Below are positions 1 to 7,656 of a stretch of 17,414 bases of DNA, piece by piece. This stretch comes from Candidatus Cloacimonadota bacterium (GTDB lineage: Bacteria > Cloacimonadota > Cloacimonadia > JGIOTU-2), in contig DAOVPZ010000006.1 in the NCBI GenBank assembly GCA_030628975.1, positions 1-17,414 of the forward strand. The letters run 5' to 3'. The number at the start of each line of letters is the position of its first letter. The stretch's first letter is position 1. Position numbers and translations under genes: made by a program. The notes below the pieces were generated by a model. It was not told the DNA's origin, made no database searches, and saw only the letters and a program-made list of their open reading frames with translations.

Positions 1-2
1 GA

Positions 3-317
3 GTAGCTGAACCGGATTTTCCGTTATTTATTTTTGATCTTTTCCAGAATAATCCAAATCCTTTCAGTTACAAAACAACAATATCTTTTATCCTTGCATC
101 TTATGAACATCTGAATGAATACACTTTATCAATATATAATATTCGTGGTCAACTCATCAAAACATTTTATGGTAGAGAAGATAATTTCTGGGTAAAGACA
201 GATATAGTCTGGAATGGGACTGATGAGGACGGTAATAAGGTAAGTCCTGGGGTATATTTTTATAAATTGAGTTATGGTAATAATGCGGTTATTAGAAAAA
301 TGCTATTAATCAAATAA
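3..317 (+). CDS. C-terminal fragment of a secreted protein with a T9SS type A / FlgD-like sorting domain
   Basis: This is an open frame from the left edge to a TAA stop, so only the last 104 residues are visible. The fragment has the layout of a type A C-terminal sorting domain: an NNPNPF motif (residues 15-20) followed by an alternating beta pattern (TTISFIL), the segment LSIYNIRGQLIKT, then VWNGTDEDGNKVSPGVYFYKL and a basic, aliphatic end (RKMLLIK). In Bacteroidota and related FCB phyla such domains direct proteins through the type IX secretion system to the cell surface, where they are cleaved off. The same fold is annotated as FlgD Ig-like. The N-terminal passenger lies outside the window, so its activity is unknown. 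The gene converges on rpoD with a 62-bp gap. No strong terminator hairpin is visible there. Confidence 0.82.
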   Translation, partial: VAEPDFPLFIFDLFQNNPNPFSYKTTISFILASYEHLNEYTLSIYNIRGQLIKTFYGREDNFWVKTDIVWNGTDEDGNKVSPGVYFYKLSYGNNAVIRKMLLIK

Positions 318-379
318 TGTATGGACAGTTCACTGAAATGTCTGATAAATAATGGTTAATTGAGAAAGTGACCCTAAAA

Positions 380-2122
380 TCACCTATTCAACTCATCAAA
401 AGTATCCATATATTTTTTTAAAATATTAGCTCTACTGTGATGTCGTAATTTTTCCTTTGCTTTTTCTTCAATTTGACGAACTCTTTCTCTTGTAATGTCA
501 AATATATGCCCTACTTCTTCTAAAGTTCGCGGTGTTTCGTCTCCAATACCAAATCGTAGTTTAATAACCCTTCTTTCTCGCTTGCTCAAGGTTGACAAAA
601 CAGATTCCACTTGCTTCCTAAGAAGAGTCCTTTCTGCAATTTTTTCTGGAGAAATCATTGTATCATCTTCAATAAAATCACTCAGAGTAGTATCACCTTC
701 TTCATCACCAACTGGTTTATCAAGCGAGATGGGTCGTTTTGATACATTTATAATACTTTTAACCTTCTCAACAGGAAGGTCTAATTTCTGGGCAATTTCT
801 TCAGGGTAAGGTTCTCTTCCTAAAGTTTGCACAAGTAAATTATGTGTTCTTGCAACCTTATTAATTGCTTCTGCCATATGCACAGGCACACGAATAGTAC
901 GAGATTGATCAGCAATGGCTTTTGTTATCGATTGCCTGATCCACCATGTAGCATAAGTAGAAAATTTATATCCTTTATGATAGTCATATTTTTCAACAGC
1001 TTTTATTAATCCAATATTCCCTTCTTGGATTAGGTCAAGGAAACTCAATCCGCGATTATTATATTTTTTTGCAATACTTATTACAAGTCTGACATTTGCC
1101 TTAATCATATCATTTTTTGCAATCTCTTTCTCATGAGCAGCAATTTTAATATCATTCATAAGTTTTTTTAATTCATCTGCTGTCATTCTAGTTTCTAATT
1201 CAACACGACGAATCTTACGACGATTGTTCTTTATTTTTCTAAGTGCATCTATAAAGAGGTTTGGGTCAAGCCCCGTACCTTCTGCAACTTCATTGAAATC
1301 CTTCTTGCTTTTTTCTGCCCTTCTGCCAAGAGTACAAATTTTTGCGGGGGTGTAACCCCCTATATTACTTACAACCTTAATACGATTTACACTAACAGTT
1401 ATTCGGGCTAAGAGACCACTGATTCTATATATAAGCCTTTGAATTAAGGAATCAGTAAAATACATATCTTCAAATAAAGCCAAGATTTTATCCCGACATT
1501 CCTGAATTTTCTGAGCAACTGTTTGAGTTTTGGAATATTTCTTTGTCGGTTTCTTATTAATAATCTTCTCAATATCATTAGAAAAGACCAATGTTTCCTT
1601 AGTTTTCCTTTCTAGCTCATTTATAAGTCGTTCATTATTTTCTTTATCAAACCAGCTCCCAAATTCAATCTTGAGGATTTGATCAATTTTCATTTTGTTT
1701 TCACGATAGCGCTTGACCACATTTTGAAATTCCTTCAAGCTACTTCCACAAAGTAGAGTCATGCGATTGATACGCTTTTGGGCATTCTCAATTCTCTGTG
1801 CAATTGCTGTCTCACCTTCAGGAGTAAGTAATGGTACTTTGCCCATATCTTTAAGATACATACGAACAGGGTCATCAAAATATCTGATTTTTAAAGGAGT
1901 GAGTTTGACCTTCCTAATAGTTTTTGGCTTGCGAATCCCACCTCTCATTGTTTCATCAACTATTTCAAGACCACTATCCTTTAATTCATTAAAGATATCA
2001 TCAATTTTATCCAAAAAGATGGGATTATCAGGCAGCATTTTATTAATCTCATCATATGTAACATAACCATGTTCAAAACCAAGCTGCTTTAGTTCTTCAA
2101 TAAATTGACTAATTGTCTTCAT
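380..2122 (-). CDS. rpoD: RNA polymerase primary sigma factor (sigma-70, RpoD/SigA)
   Basis: The 580-residue protein has the full primary sigma layout. An N-terminal region 1.1-like helical domain spans about residues 1-60. Region 1.2 is at about 82-112 (DDPVRMYLKDMGKVPLL). A long helical non-conserved region covers about 115-335. Region 2 is at about 338-415, with the core-binding and -10 recognition segments (NVRLVISIAKKY, DLIQEGNIGLIKAVEKYD, YATWWIRQSI). Region 3 follows, and region 4 is at about 505-565 with the -35 helix-turn-helix (TLEEVGHIFDITRERVRQIEEKAKEKLR). Region 1.1 and the near-perfect region 2 identify a housekeeping factor rather than an alternative one. The ATG is preceded by TAGGAG about seven bases upstream. 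It is the last gene of the rpsU-cvpA-mutS2-dnaG-rpoD cluster, 101 bp after dnaG. A GC-rich palindrome encodes GGYTP (255-259) in the non-conserved region. Confidence 0.97.
   Translation of the reverse strand: MKTISQFIEELKQLGFEHGYVTYDEINKMLPDNPIFLDKIDDIFNELKDSGLEIVDETMRGGIRKPKTIRKVKLTPLKIRYFDDPVRMYLKDMGKVPLLTPEGETAIAQRIENAQKRINRMTLLCGSSLKEFQNVVKRYRENKMKIDQILKIEFGSWFDKENNERLINELERKTKETLVFSNDIEKIINKKPTKKYSKTQTVAQKIQECRDKILALFEDMYFTDSLIQRLIYRISGLLARITVSVNRIKVVSNIGGYTPAKICTLGRRAEKSKKDFNEVAEGTGLDPNLFIDALRKIKNNRRKIRRVELETRMTADELKKLMNDIKIAAHEKEIAKNDMIKANVRLVISIAKKYNNRGLSFLDLIQEGNIGLIKAVEKYDYHKGYKFSTYATWWIRQSITKAIADQSRTIRVPVHMAEAINKVARTHNLLVQTLGREPYPEEIAQKLDLPVEKVKSIINVSKRPISLDKPVGDEEGDTTLSDFIEDDTMISPEKIAERTLLRKQVESVLSTLSKRERRVIKLRFGIGDETPRTLEEVGHIFDITRERVRQIEEKAKEKLRHHSRANILKKYMDTFDELNR
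1346..1360 (-). repeat. GC-rich palindrome inside the variable region of rpoD
   Basis: Six-base arms (GGGGGT/ACCCCC on the coding strand) separated by TAC form a perfect palindrome in otherwise AT-rich coding sequence. It covers exactly five codons (residues 255-259, GGYTP) in the non-conserved region between sigma regions 1.2 and 2.1. That position tolerates extra residues. Confidence 0.6.
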
Positions 2123-2223
2123 AAAAAACTCCTAAAATTTACAATTAGTATAAGTTCTGCAAAATTGATAAGAAATCTTTTGAAAAAATTAAAATTTTAA
2201 CCAATTCATGTATTTTAAAACTT

Positions 2224-3969
2224 TTAACTTAATAACTTTCTCACAACTCCACCTTTTAGTTGGTGAATTTTCTTTTGTATGACTTTTTTCTCTCGTAATT
2301 TTTCAAAATTATCTGGATGTTCTATAATTTCCTGATTAATCTTTTGCAGGTCTAAGTTCAATTTTCTAATTTGTAACCCATTAAGCAATTTTTGTAGATT
2401 ACTTTTTGAAAATTCTCCTTCAAAAAACATAAGATCTGAAACAAAATCAATTTCATTAGATTCAAAATTATCTAATAATTTTGCCTCCTGCAATATAAAT
2501 TGGGTTAAATCTTCTTGCTTTTTAATTAATGAGACTAATTTTTTGAATATTGGGTGAGTAAAGTAATCTTGCTCAAGAAAAGTTAGAGCATTAGTACATT
2601 CATCAGGAAAATTTAAAACCATTCTCAGTAACTCTTTTTCTTCCAAGTATTGATCAATATCGGTTTTCGTATAAGCAGTCCTTTTAAAAGATTTAGTTAG
2701 ATGCTTATTTAATGATTTAATAATATTAGTTTCGCTAATTTTAAATAAAGCAGAAGTCTCCTGTATATAAACCTCTCTTTGCAATGGATCTGGAATAAGA
2801 ATCAAATTATCAATCAATTCCTCAATTGCATTCTTTTTATTTTCCAGACTTTTTTCAGCATTTCTATATACCTTAATAAATTGATAGAAACTAAGTGCAT
2901 TATCAATTGCCTCTTGTAATTTTTCTACACCAAATGTATCGAGAAAAGAATCAGGATCATAATTTTCAGGCAGCATAATAATTTTCGGGAAGATACCATT
3001 TTCCAAACATATCTTTATAGCACGAGAACTTGCTTCATATCCTGCTTCATCACCGTCATATAAAATATAAACATTTTTGGTATATCTCGCAAGTAGTTTT
3101 ATTTGATTATATGTAAAAGCAGTACCTAAACTTGCCACAACATTATGAAAACCATATTGAAAAACCTTTAACAAATCCATGTTTCCTTCAACAATCAGAG
3201 CGGAGTTTTCTTGTGTAATATAATTCTTAGTCTGAAATAATCCGTAGAGATGATATCTTTTTTTATATATAATATTTTCGGGAGAATTCATATATTTTGC
3301 TGAATCGGTAACATCTTCTTTATAAATTCTGCTCCCAAAAGCTATTACTTTTCCATCAGAAGAGAAAATCGGAAACATTATACGACTACGGAACTTGTCA
3401 TAGGTTTTTTCATTTTTCACTGAGAAAAGACCACTTTCCAAAAGGCTGTTCTTTTTGAAACCTTTGGGGACTAAATAATTATGTAAATCGTTCCATTTAT
3501 CTAAAGATAGTCCAATCTTGAAAGTATCTAAAGTGTCATCAGTAAGACCTCTTGAATAAAGGTAATTCTTTGCAGATGTTCCACCTTTTAAAAGGTTATT
3601 TCTATAATATTTTTCGGAAATTTCATATATTTCATAAAGTTCATTATAAAGGGTTTGCTTCTCAGGGGATACTTCTTTTTTAGGAAGTGAAATACCTACT
3701 CTATAAGCAAGTTTTTGTAATGCCTCATTGAAATTTATCTTCTCATATTCAATTAGAAAAGTGAATACATTACCGCCTTTTCCACAGCCAAAGCATTTGT
3801 ATATCTGCTTGGATGGACTAACCATAAATGATGGTGTTTTCTCATTATGAAATGGGCATAGGCACTTAAAATTTGCTCCACTTCGCTTCAGGGGTAGATA
3901 TTCACCAATAACTTCTATAATATTATTGGCTGAACGAATATCATCAATTATTTTTTGGTCGTATCGCAT
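2224..3969 (-). CDS. dnaG: DNA primase DnaG
   Basis: The protein makes RNA primers for DNA replication. The 581 residues are close to the usual bacterial length. The N-terminal CHC2 zinc finger has C38, H41, C59 and C62. The primase core contains YMNSPE (226-231). A Toprim domain carries the catalytic acidic residues in EGNMD (261-265) and DGDEAG (305-310), with DPDSFL at about 338. The helical C-terminal third (about 435-575) matches in position the DnaB-interacting domain. The start is firm because MRYDQKIIDDIRSANNIIEV is the normal primase N-terminus. No convincing Shine-Dalgarno sequence precedes it; the upstream bases are CCTTAGTTATTAATCCA. It lies between mutS2 and rpoD. The 289-bp gap upstream contains two promoter candidates. 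Confidence 0.97.
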   Translation of the reverse strand: MRYDQKIIDDIRSANNIIEVIGEYLPLKRSGANFKCLCPFHNEKTPSFMVSPSKQIYKCFGCGKGGNVFTFLIEYEKINFNEALQKLAYRVGISLPKKEVSPEKQTLYNELYEIYEISEKYYRNNLLKGGTSAKNYLYSRGLTDDTLDTFKIGLSLDKWNDLHNYLVPKGFKKNSLLESGLFSVKNEKTYDKFRSRIMFPIFSSDGKVIAFGSRIYKEDVTDSAKYMNSPENIIYKKRYHLYGLFQTKNYITQENSALIVEGNMDLLKVFQYGFHNVVASLGTAFTYNQIKLLARYTKNVYILYDGDEAGYEASSRAIKICLENGIFPKIIMLPENYDPDSFLDTFGVEKLQEAIDNALSFYQFIKVYRNAEKSLENKKNAIEELIDNLILIPDPLQREVYIQETSALFKISETNIIKSLNKHLTKSFKRTAYTKTDIDQYLEEKELLRMVLNFPDECTNALTFLEQDYFTHPIFKKLVSLIKKQEDLTQFILQEAKLLDNFESNEIDFVSDLMFFEGEFSKSNLQKLLNGLQIRKLNLDLQKINQEIIEHPDNFEKLREKKVIQKKIHQLKGGVVRKLLS

Positions 3970-4062
3970 TGGATTAATAACTAAGGTCTATTCCCTACAA
4001 TACCCATATATACAAGCCCCGACAGTCAATTGCTTTTTTTTGTCCAAGAGTAATCCACTGCA

Positions 4063-4089
4063 ATTATGCATAATCAAATTTTTTGTCAA
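4063..4089 (-). promoter_or_regulatory. Candidate promoter for dnaG-rpoD (proximal)
   Basis: On the minus strand a perfect TTGACA (4084-4089) is followed after 15 bases by CATAAT (4063-4068), five of six matches to TATAAT, with TG directly before it. It lies about 95 bp upstream of the dnaG start. The spacer is shorter than ideal, so this is a candidate only. Confidence 0.42.
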
Positions 4090-4104
4090 AATATTCAAAT
4101 TTAA

Positions 4105-4132
4105 AATTTAACTACAATTTTGATTTTGTCAA
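4105..4132 (-). promoter_or_regulatory. Candidate promoter for dnaG-rpoD (distal)
   Basis: On the minus strand a second perfect TTGACA (4127-4132) is followed after 16 bases by TAAATT (4105-4110). The same -10-like hexamer occurs 17 bases after TTGACA upstream of rpsU, which slightly supports both calls. The two dnaG candidates would act in tandem. Confidence 0.4.
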
Positions 4133-4156
4133 GGAAATATTCCCGTCTGGGCGCCT

Positions 4157-4183
4157 GTCGGGGCTTCCCGACTTGTCGGGAAG
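4157..4183. repeat. GC-rich hairpin repeat with two alternative stems
   Basis: The order is GTCGGG, gctt, CCCGAC, tt, GTCGGGAAG. CTTCCCGAC (4164-4172) is the exact reverse complement of GTCGGGAAG (4175-4183). CCCGAC can instead pair with GTCGGG at 4157-4162, so two hairpins compete. It sits in the mutS2-dnaG gap in a GC-rich patch (about 4143-4198) that contrasts with its surroundings. There is no T-tract after it on either strand, so it looks like a REP-type repeat rather than an intrinsic terminator. Confidence 0.6.
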
Positions 4184-4258
4184 ACTGACCGAGACCGATA
4201 AACTGAAACAGATATGCGTATCTATGAAAAAGAGGTCGAGCACTTAATTGAAAACACA

Positions 4259-6646
4259 CTATTTAATAACAGCAATAGTCACACCACTGCCACCTTCAGA
4301 TTCTGGGGCAGAATGATAATCAGCAATCCTGGTATTTGTTTTAAAATAATTCCAGATTTTCTTTCTTAACTGTCCTGTGCCCTTGCCATGCAAAATACTG
4401 ATTCTCTGTAAATTCATAAGAATTGCTTTGTCAATATATTTATCAATTTCAGGTAGAGCTTCATTAAATGTAAGTCCCATAATATTTAATTCAAAAGCAA
4501 AATCAATATCAACATCAGTGTGCACTATTGTAGTGATTTTTGATTTTCTCCTCTTTTCTTCTAACTTTTTATTATCCGGAACTTTATATAAATCTTTTTT
4601 GTTAATAGAATAAAGAATTCCATCCGCTTTTATCTTTATATAGGATTTCTCAATTTCAACAATTTTACCAATGACATTCAAAGATTTTATAAAACCAAGA
4701 TTACCTATTTTGGGATTTTCAAAAAGAATATATTTAACTTCTGCAAGTTCATCCTTTTGTTTATAAATTTTGCTTTTCTCTTTTTCTATTTTATTTGCAA
4801 ACTTTTTAACTTCTTTGGGTTCAATTTGATTTTCCTTTCTGAATCTTGCTTTGAGTTTAATAAGTTCATACTCAAATTCTTGTTGTAAATTCAACAGAAA
4901 TTCTTCTGCTTCCTGTATAGCTTTCAGTTTTTTCTGTTTTTCGATATTTTTCCAATTCTTTTCCTTTTCCTGAAGAGATTTCAAATGCTGTTCTACAAGC
5001 ATATTTTTCTGATTATATTCACTAATTTTCTGGGAAAGAGCAACCCTTTGCTGCTCTGTCTTTCTTAAGAGATTACTTAATTTCAAACTTTGAGGGTCCA
5101 ATAATTCATGTGCAGAATTTACTACATCCTTTGGCATTTCATATTCCCGAGCAATATCAAGAGCATAACTATTTCCTGGAAAACCAATATCAAATTGATA
5201 TGTTGGTAATAGTTTTTCCTGGTCAAATCTCATTGAAGCATTCTCACATAAGGGATGTCCTGTGGCAAAAATTTTCAACTTATTAAGATGAGTAGTGATA
5301 ATCACTTTAACCTTTTGTGAAATTAATCTTTCCAGAATAGCTTGAGCAAGTGCTGAACCCTCTTCGGGATCTGTGCCTGAACCAAGTTCATCAATCAAGA
5401 CTAAACTTTTCTCATTAGCTTCATTTAAAATAATTCTTAACTTTTTAATATGAGAAGAAAAAGTGCTTATAGAATCCTCAATGGATTGTTCATCATTAAT
5501 ATCCGTAAAGAAATTATGAAAAATACCAATTTCAGCTTTTTCCGCAGGAATCATTAAGCCGGATAGAGCCATAACAGAAAGAAGACCTATAGCTTTTAAT
5601 GTTACTGTTTTGCCACCTGTATTTACTCCAGATATTACAAGAGTTCGATAGTCATCTCCTAAATTTAACGAGAAAGGGACAATTTTATCTTTATCAATAG
5701 ATGAATGCAGTAAGGGATGGCGAGCATTTGTAAGTTTAATGATTGGTTCAGTACAAATCTCTGGAACAGTAGTTCCTAATTCAAAACAATACTTTGCAGA
5801 AGCATTAAGGTAATCTATCTTTTGTAAAATTTTGAGATTCTGAAATAAAATTTCATGTTTATCTTGTAAGGTGTTAAAAAGCTCGTTTAAAATCTTATTT
5901 ATTTCTTGCTTCTCCTCATCGTCAAGCGTTATTAATGAATTATTCAAATCAAGGATGGATAAGGGTTCAAGAAAAATTGAAGAGCCTGTTTTGGATCGTC
6001 CATGAATAAGACCCTTCAAAGTTCTATCTCCACCTTCTCTAACAGGTATTACATGACGTTGGTCCCGAATGGTGATAATTCTATCCTGAATTATATTTTC
6101 ATACTGTTTTTGTTCTAAAATATCCTCTAATTGTGAATATATCCTTTTTCTTGTAACCTGCCTTTTTCTCCTAATTCTTTTAAGATTGTCACTTGCACTA
6201 TCTTTTATTTCTCCCCTATTGTCAAATGTCTTATCAAACAGCTTTTCTAATTTTGTGGTTGCTACTAAGCTACTAACTATTGAAAAAAGATGTGGAAAAT
6301 TGCGCTCTTTTATTGCTTCATTTCTCTTAAGATTATTTGCTATTCTGACATTATGAGCAAAAAGTAAAAATTCTGGAATTGTAAAATGCTCTTTGTGGTT
6401 CAGTTGTGGAAACAATGATTTGGTATCTGCTAATCCCTCGAGGTGAAAACTATTTTTCTGTCCACGTGAAACCGGGGATAGAAATTCAAATGAGTCACTT
6501 AGCTCATTTATCCTTTCTTCAATTTCAGATTTATTTTGAAGTGGCTGAAGTTGATCAACTAACTTTCCCCCTAAACTTGAGGTGCAACAATTTTTTATTA
6601 ACGCTTTTACTTTGTAAAATTCTAATTCTTCAAAAGCGTTTTTCAT
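4259..6646 (-). CDS. mutS2: MutS2 family ATPase with C-terminal Smr domain
   Basis: The 795-residue protein has the MutS2 order: N-terminal core and clamp helices (about 1-290), then a MutS-type ATPase with Walker A GVNTGGKT (340-347), Walker B LVLIDELGSGTDPEEG (about 415-430) and TTHL (451-454). A long charged coiled coil (about 515-640), a small KOW-like beta segment (about 645-690) and a C-terminal Smr domain (about 711-795) follow. Family members suppress homologous recombination, or in Bacillus act on collided ribosomes. The Smr domain keeps HGKGTG (753-758), but the usual LDLR/LDLH motif reads LNIM (720-723). The ATG overlaps the cvpA stop by four bases (ATGA), so the two are translationally coupled. 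DNA repair versus ribosome rescue cannot be decided from sequence. Confidence 0.96.
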   Translation of the reverse strand: MKNAFEELEFYKVKALIKNCCTSSLGGKLVDQLQPLQNKSEIEERINELSDSFEFLSPVSRGQKNSFHLEGLADTKSLFPQLNHKEHFTIPEFLLFAHNVRIANNLKRNEAIKERNFPHLFSIVSSLVATTKLEKLFDKTFDNRGEIKDSASDNLKRIRRKRQVTRKRIYSQLEDILEQKQYENIIQDRIITIRDQRHVIPVREGGDRTLKGLIHGRSKTGSSIFLEPLSILDLNNSLITLDDEEKQEINKILNELFNTLQDKHEILFQNLKILQKIDYLNASAKYCFELGTTVPEICTEPIIKLTNARHPLLHSSIDKDKIVPFSLNLGDDYRTLVISGVNTGGKTVTLKAIGLLSVMALSGLMIPAEKAEIGIFHNFFTDINDEQSIEDSISTFSSHIKKLRIILNEANEKSLVLIDELGSGTDPEEGSALAQAILERLISQKVKVIITTHLNKLKIFATGHPLCENASMRFDQEKLLPTYQFDIGFPGNSYALDIAREYEMPKDVVNSAHELLDPQSLKLSNLLRKTEQQRVALSQKISEYNQKNMLVEQHLKSLQEKEKNWKNIEKQKKLKAIQEAEEFLLNLQQEFEYELIKLKARFRKENQIEPKEVKKFANKIEKEKSKIYKQKDELAEVKYILFENPKIGNLGFIKSLNVIGKIVEIEKSYIKIKADGILYSINKKDLYKVPDNKKLEEKRRKSKITTIVHTDVDIDFAFELNIMGLTFNEALPEIDKYIDKAILMNLQRISILHGKGTGQLRKKIWNYFKTNTRIADYHSAPESEGGSGVTIAVIK

Positions 6647-7218
6647 TTATGAGGATATTGGGTTATCTGATCTAAAATATCCTTTTTCTTTTTCTTTATT
6701 TCTTCTAATAATTTTTTGTAGAATTCGTTTTCTTTAATCGTCTTATCAATTCCAGTAGTTGATAAAATCCTTGCTGCATTAACACTTACCCATTTGACCA
6801 CTTTTGCATCAGTAATCATTCCCTTGCTATTATCGCTTATTGGTAGCCATTGAACAACAAAAATAATAAGGAATATCAAAATAAAAGCTTTTACTCCACC
6901 AAGAATTATACCTAAGATTCTATCAAAAAATCCCAAGTGTAGAATATTAACAGTTTTTTTAAGGAAACGAACGAATATATTTAGTAATACTATAACTACA
7001 ATAAATATGATAATTCCACCAATAAGGTTTACGATTTTACCTTGGATAGCGAATGAGTTTTGTAGAAAATTGGCAACAGCAGGTCCAAATTTAAAAGAAA
7101 AAGCTAAAGCAAAAATCCAGCCAACCAATCGTAATAAACCTTCCAAAAAACCCGATTTCAACCCTAAAATTGCAAAAAGGATAAATATTGCATAAGCTAA
7201 AATATTAACTAATCCCAT
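6643..7218 (-). CDS. cvpA: CvpA family inner-membrane protein
   Basis: The 191-residue protein has about four hydrophobic membrane spans (roughly 6-24, 28-46, 62-85 and 97-123). A glycine-rich loop between spans (RILGIILGGVKAFILIF) is typical of the CvpA (colicin V production) family. It ends in a lysine-rich cytoplasmic tail (about 165-191). The biochemical role of CvpA is not settled; in other bacteria it is linked to envelope stress and colicin V export. It is followed immediately by mutS2 with an ATGA overlap. The cvpA-mutS2 neighbourhood is also known from Firmicutes, where polX often lies between them. rpsU ends 48 bp upstream. No close Shine-Dalgarno is seen; a GGAGA lies about 20 bases upstream. 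Confidence 0.9.
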   Translation of the reverse strand: MGLVNILAYAIFILFAILGLKSGFLEGLLRLVGWIFALAFSFKFGPAVANFLQNSFAIQGKIVNLIGGIIIFIVVIVLLNIFVRFLKKTVNILHLGFFDRILGIILGGVKAFILIFLIIFVVQWLPISDNSKGMITDAKVVKWVSVNAARILSTTGIDKTIKENEFYKKLLEEIKKKKKDILDQITQYPHK

Positions 7219-7266
7219 ATTTTATTTAAAGAGATCTCCGTTATTATTTAGTTATTGGTTATTAAT

Positions 7267-7461
7267 TTACCTATTATATCTCTGATTTCTTTTTATCTTT
7301 CTTAAAGTAGCGTTTAATTCTCTTCTCTTTTTGTCACTTGGCTTCTCAAAATAACGATTCTTCTTGATATCAGAAAGAATGCCTGCCTTTTGAACCTTTC
7401 TATTGAAGCGACGAAAAGCTATATCAAAAGATTCACCATTCCTAATTATTACTTTTGGCAC
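7267..7461 (-). CDS. rpsU: 30S ribosomal protein bS21
   Basis: The 64-residue, strongly basic protein has the S21 sequence pattern: MPKVIIRNGESFDIAFRRF near the start, then FNRKVQKAGILSDIKKNRYFEKPSDKKRR and a basic tail. bS21 sits on the small-subunit platform near the anti-Shine-Dalgarno end of 16S rRNA. The start codon is GTG (7461-7459), preceded by a full GGAGGTGA Shine-Dalgarno with a six-base spacer. That is far stronger than those of its downstream neighbours. It is the first gene of the rpsU-cvpA-mutS2-dnaG-rpoD cluster. The length is normal and nothing looks broken. Confidence 0.97.
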   Translation of the reverse strand: MPKVIIRNGESFDIAFRRFNRKVQKAGILSDIKKNRYFEKPSDKKRRELNATLRKIKRNQRYNR

Positions 7462-7488
7462 TAAGTTTCACCTCCATATTTTTTATAA

Positions 7489-7517
7489 AATTTATGTTGA
7501 AGTGATATTTCTGTCAA
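7489..7517 (-). promoter_or_regulatory. Candidate promoter for rpsU and the downstream operon
   Basis: On the minus strand TTGACA (7512-7517) is followed after 17 bases by TAAATT (7489-7494). The rpsU GTG is about 28 bases beyond the -10-like box, leaving a short leader with the strong GGAGGTGA. The spacing is ideal and the -35 perfect, but the -10 matches only four of six. Confidence 0.5.
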
Positions 7518-7603
7518 TTTATTTAAAGATTTATGTGCTTCTTTTTATATTCATAAATTTTTTAGAATATAAAAATATTTTTATTATCAAAAAAATTGAC
7601 AGA
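7510..7603. promoter_or_regulatory. Divergent intergenic region with inverted TTGACA boxes
   Basis: TCTGTCAATTT (7510-7520) and its exact reverse complement AAATTGACAGA (7593-7603) face outwards, placing identical TTGACAGA segments ahead of rpsU (minus) and the porin-like gene (plus). For the plus strand no good -10 is seen at 16-18 bases (the sequence is AAATATTCA), so the plus promoter is uncertain. The arms could also be a shared operator. Confidence 0.4.
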
Positions 7604-7656
7604 TTATCAACTTTTTAAATATTCATTTTCAATAAGATTTTCAGGAAACAGAAATT

